A DNA stretch of 40,157 nt from assembly GCA_964393605.1 (NCBI GenBank), contig CAYMUL010000030.1, positions 1-40,157 of the forward strand, written 5' to 3'. Of the stretch, positions 1-7,210 are shown piece by piece. The notes beneath the pieces were generated by a model. That model did not search any database. It worked only from the letters and a program-made list of their open reading frames with translations, and was not told the origin of the DNA. A program made the translations under genes and the position numbers. The stretch comes from CAYMUL01 sp964393605 (GTDB lineage: Bacteria > Bacteroidota > Ignavibacteria > Ignavibacteriales > Ignavibacteriaceae). Within the stretch, counting starts at the first letter, position 1. Each line of letters starts with the position of its first letter.

Positions 1-5
1 AAATT

Positions 6-247
6 CCTTAGTGCCGTTGTGCCGTTGTGGCATTCCTTTGAAGAATTAAAAATTACAAATGAATATTACACTGCGCCTTAGCGTCTTGGCGGTGAAATAA
101 AATTAAATTCCTTTGCGTTATTTTGCGAACTTAGCGGTTAAAAAAGAAGATTGTTTGCATGGGCGAAGCAGAGAAAGATAATGATTAAGATAATGAGAAA
201 GAAAATTGAGAATTGAGTACCGATTCATCGGGAGAGAATTGACAATC
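6..247. repeat. Gene-free leader with dispersed GCG/GTG-type intergenic repeats
   Basis: No gene is visible in the first 401 bases. Three related motifs follow one another: a GTGCCGTTGT doublet (about 10-33), a CGCCTTAGCGTCTTGGCGGTGAAA block (about 73-96), and a CCTTTGCGTTATTTTGCGAACTTAGCGGTTAAA block (110-142). A GA-rich tail of GATAA/GAGAAA words runs to about 215, then a small palindrome (220-231), then GACAATC. The part from 106 to about 215 matches 6255-6370 in order and spacing, so it is a second copy of the same composite module. The function is unknown. Each block reads as a repeated (T)TNGCG word ending in GGTGAAA or GGTTAAA. Positions 248-401 are AT-rich with no structure I can support apart from the ribosome binding site of the next gene. 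Confidence 0.75.
220..231. repeat. Small palindrome inside the repeat tail
   Basis: CCGATTCATCGG forms a short inverted repeat (CCGA, four-base loop, TCGG). It lies within a stretch of this composite repeat that is absent from the matching copy near 6370, so it looks like an insertion between the GAATTGAG and GACAATC words. It is too short to be a terminator and no T-tract follows. Confidence 0.4.
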
Positions 248-401
248 AAAAAAAATATTTTCTGATTCTCAAAAGTTGCGCTACATTTTTTACGATTGAA
301 AAAATTAAAAGCAAAATTACATCTTGTTTCTTTGAACGTATAGAATTAATTTTCTCATGAAATAAATTAATACTACACAATTAAAAAGAGGAGATTCAAA
401 T

Positions 402-1658
402 TTGTTGAAAAAATTTACTTTCTTTTCACTTATGTTTTTGCTTTTAGCGAAACCAAATTTTTCCGGAGGATTTCAACTAAATGAACACGGCACACGCGCT
501 ATGGCATTGGGAGGCGCATTCACCGCGCTCGCGAATGATCTATCTGCAATCTATTTTAATCCCGCAGGTTTAACAAAGCTTTCCGGTTTCAGATTGATGG
601 CGGGAACTACTTTAATTTCCCCAACTTCTTCCTTTAGAGGTCCGAGTCCCAACATTTCCGAAAGCAAATTGAATTCACAGCTATTTACACCATCTTATCT
701 CTACGCCGCATATAAACTTAATGATGCTTTTGCAGTTGGTCTCGGCGTGTACAATCCATTCGGACTTGGCACAAAGTGGGATGAAAATTGGGTAGGAAAA
801 TTTATTTCGGTTGACTCCGACTTAAAAGTTTTTTGCATCTCTCCGGTTGTTGCATATAAATTTTCTGATATGATTTCAGTCAGCGCAGGCTTATTGTACA
901 ATATCGCATCGGTAAAATTGGATCGATTTGTTGCCTCGAAAGATTTAGCACCTTTCGGAACTGAAGCGCGAATAAAACTTGAAGGAGATGAATCTGCCGC
1001 AATCGGATTTTCTTTTTCTACATTAATAAATTTTACAAATAATATTTCTTTCGGCGCGGCATATCGTAGCGAAGTTGAATTTAATTTTGAAGGAACCGCA
1101 ACGCCGACTGCAATCCCCGCAGTACTACCATTGCTTCCTCAAGGAGATGTTTCGGCAACATTCAACTCGCCCGCAAATTTAACACTCGGATTGTTGTATC
1201 GCGCCTCTTCACAGCTTTCTTTAACTGCTGATTTCCAATACGTAATGTGGTCAAGTTATGATTCATTAAAAGTTGATTTTAGTGATGCAAAATATCCCGA
1301 CATTTCCGCTCCAAAATTATATGAAGATACTTATCTGCTCAGATTCGGAGCCGAATATCAATTGGATGATCTCTCCGCTGTTCAAGCGGGATTTTTGTAC
1401 GATAAGAATCCTGTTAAAGATGCTTATGTTGACCCGACACTGCCGGATGCAGACAGACTCGGTATCACGCTCGGCGGAAGTTATAAATTGACGAATCAAA
1501 TTGAGCTACAAGTTTCATACATGTTTCTTCGTTTCAGCGAAAGGACAATTACTGACTCGCAAGTCAGTTATTCCGCAAGCGAAGGCTTTGCACCTTTCAA
1601 CGGCACTTACAACACAACTGCCAATCTTTTTTCAATCGGTTTGAATTATAATTTTTAA
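402..1658 (+). CDS. OmpP1/FadL/TodX family outer-membrane transporter
   Basis: This 418-residue protein starts at TTG 402, with GAGGAG (387-392) at good spacing. It has a signal peptide (about residues 1-21). The mature N-terminus begins GGFQLNEHGTRAMALGGA and continues to IYFNPAGLTKL, the hallmark of the FadL/Toluene_X family. The remainder alternates aromatic-rich beta strands and ends in a C-terminal aromatic residue (LNYNF), as expected for a 14-strand outer-membrane barrel. Family members pass long-chain fatty acids or other hydrophobic compounds across the outer membrane. The gene sits 11 bases before a GDSL lipoprotein, a pairing that suggests uptake of ester-derived products. The actual substrate cannot be read from sequence. 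Confidence 0.92.
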   Translation: MLKKFTFFSLMFLLLAKPNFSGGFQLNEHGTRAMALGGAFTALANDLSAIYFNPAGLTKLSGFRLMAGTTLISPTSSFRGPSPNISESKLNSQLFTPSYLYAAYKLNDAFAVGLGVYNPFGLGTKWDENWVGKFISVDSDLKVFCISPVVAYKFSDMISVSAGLLYNIASVKLDRFVASKDLAPFGTEARIKLEGDESAAIGFSFSTLINFTNNISFGAAYRSEVEFNFEGTATPTAIPAVLPLLPQGDVSATFNSPANLTLGLLYRASSQLSLTADFQYVMWSSYDSLKVDFSDAKYPDISAPKLYEDTYLLRFGAEYQLDDLSAVQAGFLYDKNPVKDAYVDPTLPDADRLGITLGGSYKLTNQIELQVSYMFLRFSERTITDSQVSYSASEGFAPFNGTYNTTANLFSIGLNYNF

Positions 1659-1669
1659 GGAAAAAAAAT

Positions 1670-2974
1670 ATGAACACAACAAAAAGATTTTTAATTATCG
1701 CTTTAGTTTCATTCTCCATCTTTTTCGGATGCGAAGATAGAACTGAGCTTACAGCTCCCGCGCCACCGAATACCGGCTCAGCAAGTTTTGAAAGATTTGT
1801 TACAATCGGAAATAGTTTAACAGCAGGCTATCAGAGCGGCTCTCTTTATCAAACCGCACAGGAATATTCTTTCGGGAATATGATTGCGAAACAAGTGAAT
1901 GCAACATTCGCGCAAGCATTGGTCGCCGATCCCGGCACAACAGGAAGAATTGAAATTTCTTCACTCGAACCATTTGCAACAAAAATAAATTCAGTAAGCG
2001 GCGCGCCTTTGAATACAACTTATGCCGCACCATATAATAATCTCGGTGTACCCGGAGCCATGCTATACGATGTATTGAATGCGACGAGCTCTACAACTTG
2101 TTTTAGCAATGTCTTCGGCGGCTCTCCAAATCCGATGTTCGATTTAGTACTTCGCGGAAACGGTTCCCAATTCGCGCAAGCTAAAGCATTGAATCCAACT
2201 CTGCTTACATTATGGATTGGAAATAATGACATACTCGGTTATGCTACTCAAGGCGGCACTGTTCCATTTACGCCCGTTGTTAATTTCAATGCGATGTACG
2301 CACAACTTGCCGATAGTATTGCTTCTCTAACTGCAACAAAAGTTTTAGTTGGAAACGTTCCGAATGTTCTCGGGATTCCCTACTTCACCACAGTTGGCGG
2401 ACAATTGAAATTAAAAGGGATGACGCATGTATTCATTCAAACAAACACTGGAGTTACTTACGCCTCATTGGCGAATAATTTACTCACTTTGCAGGCGGCA
2501 ACAGAGTTAGCACTTGGCAAAGGCGTTTCACCTGCAACACCACTTTCAAATAAAGTTGTGCTCGATTCGACTGAAATAGCAAACGTACTTTCGATAATCC
2601 CGCAATACAATGCAACAATACAAGCGACTGCCACCGCGAAAGGTTGGCATCTCGTTGATATGGATGCATTCTTTACAAACATTATAACTTTAACCGCGCA
2701 GGGAAAAAAATATGAAGTTGACGGATTGCAATTCGATGCAATTTATGTCAGCGGCGGTTTATTTAGTCTTGATGGTGTTCATCCGACTTCACAAGGATAT
2801 GCTGTTATTGCAAATGAATTTGTAAAAGTTGTTAATTCAAAATTCAATGCATCGATACCTCATGTAAATGTTGCAACTATTCCCGGAAGTTTGCCTTTTG
2901 CTAAGGCGGTGCAGTTCGGCAAACTCGGATTGCCGATTTTCGAAAAGGGAACTTTCGATCATCTGTTGTTTTAA
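1670..2974 (+). CDS. SGNH/GDSL-family hydrolase lipoprotein
   Basis: The 434-residue product has a lipoprotein signal peptide with lipobox SIFFGC (lipidated Cys21). It carries the SGNH blocks in order: GNSLTAG with nucleophile Ser49, a GVPG glycine block, IGNND with Asn186 in the oxyanion site (about 184-187), and LDGVHPT with Asp368 and His371. It is therefore predicted to be an active serine esterase or lipase anchored in the envelope. It follows the FadL-like gene by 11 bases with an AAGGAAA ribosome binding site, and precedes a SPOR lipoprotein, so the three are probably one operon. The substrate (lipid ester, acylated glycan or polyester) is unknown. Confidence 0.9.
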   Translation: MNTTKRFLIIALVSFSIFFGCEDRTELTAPAPPNTGSASFERFVTIGNSLTAGYQSGSLYQTAQEYSFGNMIAKQVNATFAQALVADPGTTGRIEISSLEPFATKINSVSGAPLNTTYAAPYNNLGVPGAMLYDVLNATSSTTCFSNVFGGSPNPMFDLVLRGNGSQFAQAKALNPTLLTLWIGNNDILGYATQGGTVPFTPVVNFNAMYAQLADSIASLTATKVLVGNVPNVLGIPYFTTVGGQLKLKGMTHVFIQTNTGVTYASLANNLLTLQAATELALGKGVSPATPLSNKVVLDSTEIANVLSIIPQYNATIQATATAKGWHLVDMDAFFTNIITLTAQGKKYEVDGLQFDAIYVSGGLFSLDGVHPTSQGYAVIANEFVKVVNSKFNASIPHVNVATIPGSLPFAKAVQFGKLGLPIFEKGTFDHLLF

Positions 2975-2995
2975 TTTTTTAGGAAGGAATTTAAA

Positions 2996-3421
2996 GTGAA
3001 TAAACTTTTATTATTTGTTGTTGCGCTTTGCATAATCTTTCTTTACGGCTGTTCTTCCACTGAAGAAACTCAGAAAGATGGCGAAGAGAAAAAAGAAGAA
3101 GTTTATATCTTTGATGAAATTCCGACCGATACATTAGTGGTTTCTAAACAAGAAGAAAAAAATACAACTCCGCCAACGACAACGGCGTGGTTGTATTATG
3201 TTCAAGTTGGCGCGTTCACAACAGAACAGAAAGCGCAGGAGTTCGCCGCTTCTTCCAAAAAAATTTTGGGAAAAGATTTGACGGTTTCATTCAGTAAAGA
3301 TTCTTCTCTTTATGTCGTGCGTTTATCTCCAACAAAAACTAAAGAGGAAGCTGATAAACTTCGCGACGAAATAAAAAAATATAAAGAATTTCAGGATGTA
3401 TTCGTTGTTGTTCCTGAGTGA
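2996..3421 (+). CDS. SPOR-domain lipoprotein
   Basis: This 141-residue protein starts at GTG 2996 behind AGGAAGGA (2981-2988). The lipobox LYGC gives Cys19 as the lipidation site. A charged, proline/threonine-rich linker (about 20-63) leads to one C-terminal SPOR domain (about 67-138) opening YYVQVGAFTTEQKAQEFA. SPOR domains bind glycan strands stripped of stem peptides, usually at the division site or where the wall is being remodelled. It lies 21 bases after the GDSL lipoprotein and is probably the last gene of that operon. Confidence 0.88.
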   Translation: MNKLLLFVVALCIIFLYGCSSTEETQKDGEEKKEEVYIFDEIPTDTLVVSKQEEKNTTPPTTTAWLYYVQVGAFTTEQKAQEFAASSKKILGKDLTVSFSKDSSLYVVRLSPTKTKEEADKLRDEIKKYKEFQDVFVVVPE

Positions 3422-3439
3422 ATTATAATTTTATTTCAT

Positions 3440-3460
3440 GATGAATTGGAACTTCATCTT
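3440..3460 (+). terminator. Weak candidate terminator after the SPOR gene
   Basis: GATGAA (3440-3445) pairs with TTCATC (3453-3458) across a 7-base loop and is followed only by TTTAAAATT. The stem is short and the T-run poor. It is listed because it falls in the 147-base gap between the SPOR gene and the T9SS cargo gene, where an operon end would be expected. Confidence 0.25.
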
Positions 3461-3568
3461 TAAAATTAGGGCGTAGATATTGGGGAGAGTGCGCTTCACA
3501 CTTTTATCGATGGCTTCAATTTCCTAAATTGCCATGAACTAATTTATCAACATAAAAAAGGTGAACAG

Positions 3569-5851
3569 ATGAAAAACATTATTCTTTTATTCGTTATAGT
3601 TGGAACATTTTTTACAACATCCGCGCAAATGGATTCTCTTTGGGAAAGAGCTTCCGCGCATGGAAATATTCCGACTTGGTTTACGACCGCAGGGCATACT
3701 GAGAGAGGATTTACACATGGCGTTGTCGGAGGGAATCCACGTTTATATGTTGTTTCGCGAAATGCTGGAACTTTTGTAAAAATTGTTGATCCTGTCAATG
3801 GCGCAGACCTTGGCGACCTAATCACTGCAGGTATTTCAGGCGGAACTTATTCTTTAAATGATATTGGCGCAACGATTGACGGCAACTTGTTTGCTACTAA
3901 TCTCGCAATTGGTGCGGCAACTGCTAATTTCAAGATTTATCGTTGGACTTCAGAATCCGATTCTCCAAAAGTTGTTCTTGACAGTCCTGTTTCGGGTGAT
4001 ACAAAAAGACTTGGAGATCGCATCACCGTTCTTGGAAGTGTTTCAGACAATTCGGCTACAATTTGGGCGGCTGACCCAACAGGTCAAAGATTATATATTT
4101 TCAAAACAACAGATTTCGGAACATCATTCGTATTATCCGATTCGGTAAAATTTCCTACCGCTACACTCGGCTCGGCACCTGCTTGCTTTCCGATTCCACA
4201 GGATACAATCTTCATTTGTAATAGCAACGGAAAATTATTAACGGCTTGGAGTTACAGCGGTGTGTACATGGGAGAAATTCCGGGTGGTGTTTTAGCATCG
4301 GGTAGCAATTCATGTTTCTTCGTTGACGTTAATGGTAATCCTTTAATAGTGTCCTTTCAATACGGAGCGGGAAATGAAAACGCAAGAGTTATTGATGTTG
4401 GCGGAGAAATGCCGTTTCATGCTCGCACTTATACATTAACACAATCGCTCGGTACAAATGCTAACGCAAATGGAGTTGGTGATATTGATTTTGTAAAAAT
4501 GCCTGACGGCTCATTAATCGTTTTTGTTTTATCTACGAATAACGGTATCGGTGCTTACAAAATTAGCTTCCCGATGATAGTCAATGGCAGATTTCAGGAA
4601 GGTTACACAACCGTTGCGAACAAATTGAATCAGAATTTAGGCTTCGGTCCTAATATCAATATTAAACGTCTCAACTACAAAATCGTTAATAATAATTTGT
4701 ATATCGGAATAACATCTCGCTTAGATCGCAGCAACAACAATGGAATTCTACTTTTCCTCGGATTATCAAATTTGAATGGCACCGGTGCCGCACAAAATAC
4801 ATCACTCGGCGGTGTAACCGGCGGCGGACATGCTTTCGGTGATGCTTCAAATCCAAATTTCAAAAACGATTTTGAAACTCATTTCGCTTTTGCAATCAAT
4901 CCCGGAGGAAATGATTCTGTTGTTTATGTTGATGCGGTTAAATATTCTAATGGAAATAAAGTTGGTCAATACATTGGATTAACATATAACTACGGACATA
5001 CATCATCAGGTCCGTCAGTGGATGGAATCTTTACGGCAAATAGCGTGAAGTTTGGTTTTGATTCTGCTTACGGTCATAATCGTGGTTTTGAACTTTGCAT
5101 TCCTTTCGGAGAACTTGGTAATCCAACAGTCTTACATAATCTTGTGTTGTTTGGAGTGGTTGCTTCAAGCACCGCATATTTTTCCGATGTAACAGTTCCG
5201 GGAAATGTGGGTGGCGGTAATCCAGGATTTAACGCGAACTTTGCAACGCTGCCGGGAGGTCCGTTTGGCTCTTTACCAACTCCGTTGCCCGTAGAACTAA
5301 ACTCATTTACTGCATCGGCATTTGCGAATAGCGTTACTTTAAATTGGAGTACAGCTTCGGAATTGAACAATAGTGGATTTGAAGTTCAACAGAGCTACAA
5401 TGGGAGTGACTTTGCGGCAATTGGATTTGTGTCCGGACACGGCAATTCTTCCGAACTCCACAAATACACTTTCGCAATCTCTGACTTGAGCGAAGGAAAA
5501 TATTCATTCAGATTAAAACAAATCGATTTTGACGGATCATTTACTTTAAGCAATTCAGTTGAAGTTGATATTAATTCATTGCCGACTGAATTTGCGATTA
5601 CTCAAAATTATCCGAATCCATTTAATCCAGTTACGAACATTAAATTTTCTGTCAACCAGAATGGTTTAACAACGTTGAAAATATTCAATGCAATCGGTGA
5701 AGAAGTTGCATCGCTTTACAATGCATTAGCCGAGACGGGGAAAATTTATGAAATTAATTTTGACGGAACTGCTTTAAATTCTGGAATCTATTTCTATCGT
5801 CTGCAACAGGGAAGCAATGTTGTTACGAAGAAGATGATTTTAATCAAATAA
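3569..5851 (+). CDS. Large exported T9SS-sorted protein, DUF4623-like
   Basis: The product is 760 residues and starts at ATG 3569 after AAAAGGTGAAC. A signal peptide (about 1-20, ending TSAQ) is followed by a long region rich in Gly, Asn and Thr (about 21-570). It resembles a beta-propeller-like secreted domain, perhaps the DUF4623 family, but I hold that name loosely. A beta-sandwich of the kind preceding T9SS signals (PLPVELNSFTA, about 575-675) comes next. The protein ends in a type A sorting domain with NYPNPFNPVTNIKFS, SGIYFYRL and a final KKMILIK, which marks transport across the outer membrane and attachment or release by T9SS. No catalytic motif is recognised. A terminator follows at once. 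Confidence 0.8.
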   Translation: MKNIILLFVIVGTFFTTSAQMDSLWERASAHGNIPTWFTTAGHTERGFTHGVVGGNPRLYVVSRNAGTFVKIVDPVNGADLGDLITAGISGGTYSLNDIGATIDGNLFATNLAIGAATANFKIYRWTSESDSPKVVLDSPVSGDTKRLGDRITVLGSVSDNSATIWAADPTGQRLYIFKTTDFGTSFVLSDSVKFPTATLGSAPACFPIPQDTIFICNSNGKLLTAWSYSGVYMGEIPGGVLASGSNSCFFVDVNGNPLIVSFQYGAGNENARVIDVGGEMPFHARTYTLTQSLGTNANANGVGDIDFVKMPDGSLIVFVLSTNNGIGAYKISFPMIVNGRFQEGYTTVANKLNQNLGFGPNINIKRLNYKIVNNNLYIGITSRLDRSNNNGILLFLGLSNLNGTGAAQNTSLGGVTGGGHAFGDASNPNFKNDFETHFAFAINPGGNDSVVYVDAVKYSNGNKVGQYIGLTYNYGHTSSGPSVDGIFTANSVKFGFDSAYGHNRGFELCIPFGELGNPTVLHNLVLFGVVASSTAYFSDVTVPGNVGGGNPGFNANFATLPGGPFGSLPTPLPVELNSFTASAFANSVTLNWSTASELNNSGFEVQQSYNGSDFAAIGFVSGHGNSSELHKYTFAISDLSEGKYSFRLKQIDFDGSFTLSNSVEVDINSLPTEFAITQNYPNPFNPVTNIKFSVNQNGLTTLKIFNAIGEEVASLYNALAETGKIYEINFDGTALNSGIYFYRLQQGSNVVTKKMILIK

Positions 5852-5887
5852 AATCAGTGAATAATTAAAAGTTAATATTTAATAATT

Positions 5888-5917
5888 AGGTCGGGCACTA
5901 TGCTCGACCTTTTTTTT
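5888..5917 (+). terminator. Rho-independent terminator
   Basis: AGGTCGGGCA (5888-5897) pairs with TGCTCGACCT (5901-5910) over ten base pairs with one G-T wobble and a CTA loop. Seven T residues follow directly (5911-5917). It ends the transcript of the T9SS cargo gene and isolates it from the repeat island downstream. Confidence 0.92.
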
Positions 5918-5921
5918 GTTC

Positions 5922-6390
5922 TCTCTGTGTGCCTCCGGGTTCTCTGTGGTGAAAAAATAGAATGGTTAATTGAGATGGCAGATAAAGATAAAGATAATGA
6001 GAAAGAGAAAGGGAATTGAGAGTGGACAATCGTAAATAATAAATTTCTCTGTGTACCTCCGGGTTCTCCGTGGTGAAAAAATAGAATGGTTAATTGAGAT
6101 GGCAGATAAAGATAAAGATAATGAGAAAGAGAAAGAGAAAAGGAGTTGAGAGTGGACAATCGTAAATAATAAATTTCTCTGTGTGCCTCCGGGTTCTCTG
6201 TGGTGAAAAAATAGAAAAGAATTGAAAATGGATAATGGAGAATTGTGAATCAAAAATTCCTTGGCGTTGCTTGGCGAACTTGGCGGTTAAAAAAAGCAGA
6301 TGGTTACTTGGGCAAAGCAGAGAAAGATAAAGATAAAGATAATGATAAAGAGAAAGGGAAAAGGAATTGAGAGTGGACAATCGTAAATAT
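5922..6390. repeat. Tandem repeat island of 124-130 bp units
   Basis: Units begin at 5922, 6046 and 6176. Each opens with TCTCTGTGT, then (G/A)CCTCCGGGTTCTC, CGTGGTGAAAAAATAGAA or a near variant. The first two continue with a GA-rich tail built on GATAAA and GAGAAA words and end with GAGTTGAGAGTGGACAATCG or a near variant. The third unit diverges after ATAGAA and carries a different block, CCTTGGCGTTGCTTGGCGAACTTGGCGGTTAAA (6259-6291), followed by the same GA-rich tail and ending. That second composite matches 106-215. There are no spacers and no terminal inverted repeats. Long reverse-strand reading frames here are by-products of the repeats. Confidence 0.88.
6255..6389. repeat. Second copy of the 106-215 composite repeat
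   Basis: From AATTCC onward this copy keeps the order seen at 106: a GCGTT..GCGAACTT.GCGGTTAAAAAA block, a short linker with TGGGC.AAGCAGAGAAAGATAA, a GATAAA/GAGAAA tail, then GAATTGAG. The two copies are 6.1 kb apart and flank the FadL-GDSL-SPOR-T9SS block in the same orientation. Confidence 0.8.
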
Positions 6391-6705
6391 AAAATCCTTT
6401 CTGTCTTCTTTAGTAATTACTTTGTAAAATCTCTATATTTGCGTTCAAAATTTGAAAAAGCAAACAATTTGAGTCCTGAAAAAAAATTTGAGATTGCGAC
6501 ACTCGCCGCTATAATTCTTGTCTTTCTTCTTTTAATTTTTATGTGGACGGGAATTATCACCCCTGACTATTATGCAGTAACGCTATTTTTCTCAATCGGA
6601 TTGTTGTCGCTACGATTCATCTTCAAATTTTATTTTATCTTTAAACATTCAAAAATTAAAAGGAGTAAATTTTCGAATCTGCCAAACGAGTCAACGGAAG
6701 ATTAA
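6373..6705 (+). CDS. Small two-helix membrane protein, unrecognised
   Basis: From GTG 6373 this encodes 110 residues. AAGGA (6361-6365) sits seven bases upstream, which favours this start over TTG 6367. Two hydrophobic segments are visible: IATLAAIILVFLLLIFMWTG and the stretch YYAVTLFFSIGLLSLRFIF. Lys/Arg-rich flanks and a polar tail surround them. No family is recognised. The start codon and first five codons lie inside the terminal piece of the adjacent repeat, so the true start could lie further in. It ends just before the HNH gene and may be co-transcribed with it. Confidence 0.55.
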   Translation: MDNRKYKILSVFFSNYFVKSLYLRSKFEKANNLSPEKKFEIATLAAIILVFLLLIFMWTGIITPDYYAVTLFFSIGLLSLRFIFKFYFIFKHSKIKRSKFSNLPNESTED

Positions 6706-6716
6706 ATGCCAAAGTT

Positions 6717-7205
6717 TTGGTGCTCAACCAGAGCTATGAACCTCTCACGCTTTGTAATATCAAAAAAGCGATCGTGCTTCTCTTCTTAAAAAAAGCCGAA
6801 CTTATAACTCAAAGTGATTCAAAAGAAATTAGAACTATTTCAGGTTCATTTCCATGGCCGACTGTAATTCGTTTGTCCAAATTTGTAAAAGTTCCTTACC
6901 GAAAAGTTGTATTGACAAGAAAAAATATTTTGCGAAGAGATTCATTCAAATGCACATATTGCGGAAGAGGTGATTTGCCTTTAACATTAGATCACGTTAT
7001 GCCCAAAGCAAGAGGCGGCGATGATTCATGGGAAAATCTTGTTTCTGCTTGCATAAAATGCAACAACACAAAAGGAGACCGTACACCTCACGAAGCAAAC
7101 ATGAAGTTGCTCACGAATCCTTATACACCAAGTCATATTGTATTTATTAGAAACGCTGTTCAAAAAATTGATGAGCAGTGGAAACCATATTTGTATATCA
7201 GTTAA
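6717..7205 (+). CDS. HNH endonuclease family protein (HNH_5/McrA-like)
   Basis: The 162-residue reading frame begins VLNQSYEPLTLCNIKKAIVLL, the standard opening of a widespread small HNH family, so little or nothing is missing. The HNH domain has Cys79-x2-Cys82, the LDH triad with His93, KARGG, and Cys112-x2-Cys115 with CNNTKGDRTP. The cysteines bind structural zinc and His93 is the expected catalytic residue. The usual role is unknown; such solitary HNH genes are chromosomal and not tied to restriction. The start is awkward: the only in-frame initiators are TTG 6717 and GTG 6720. An ATG at 6706 with good GGAAG spacing is one base out of frame. Confidence 0.85.
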   Translation: MVLNQSYEPLTLCNIKKAIVLLFLKKAELITQSDSKEIRTISGSFPWPTVIRLSKFVKVPYRKVVLTRKNILRRDSFKCTYCGRGDLPLTLDHVMPKARGGDDSWENLVSACIKCNNTKGDRTPHEANMKLLTNPYTPSHIVFIRNAVQKIDEQWKPYLYIS

Positions 7206-7210
7206 TTAAA

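Noticed and set aside
332..360. TTGAAC upstream of the FadL-like gene as a -35 element
   Set aside because: No acceptable -10 hexamer lies 16-18 bases downstream; the region is simply AT-rich.
5872..6380. Three overlapping reverse-strand reading frames with SPQRTRRHTE- and HHGEPGGTQRN-like peptides
   Set aside because: They are translations of the tandem repeats, repeat themselves in different frames and have no ribosome binding sites or domain character.
5922..6390. CRISPR array
   Set aside because: Units are 124-130 bases, directly joined, with no unique spacers of constant length and no cas genes in the window.
5922..6390. Insertion sequence or MITE
   Set aside because: No terminal inverted repeats or target-site duplication could be seen and there is no transposase reading frame.
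6717..7205. Restriction or homing endonuclease system
   Set aside because: The HNH protein is of the common solitary chromosomal type; no methylase, specificity subunit or intron is nearby.
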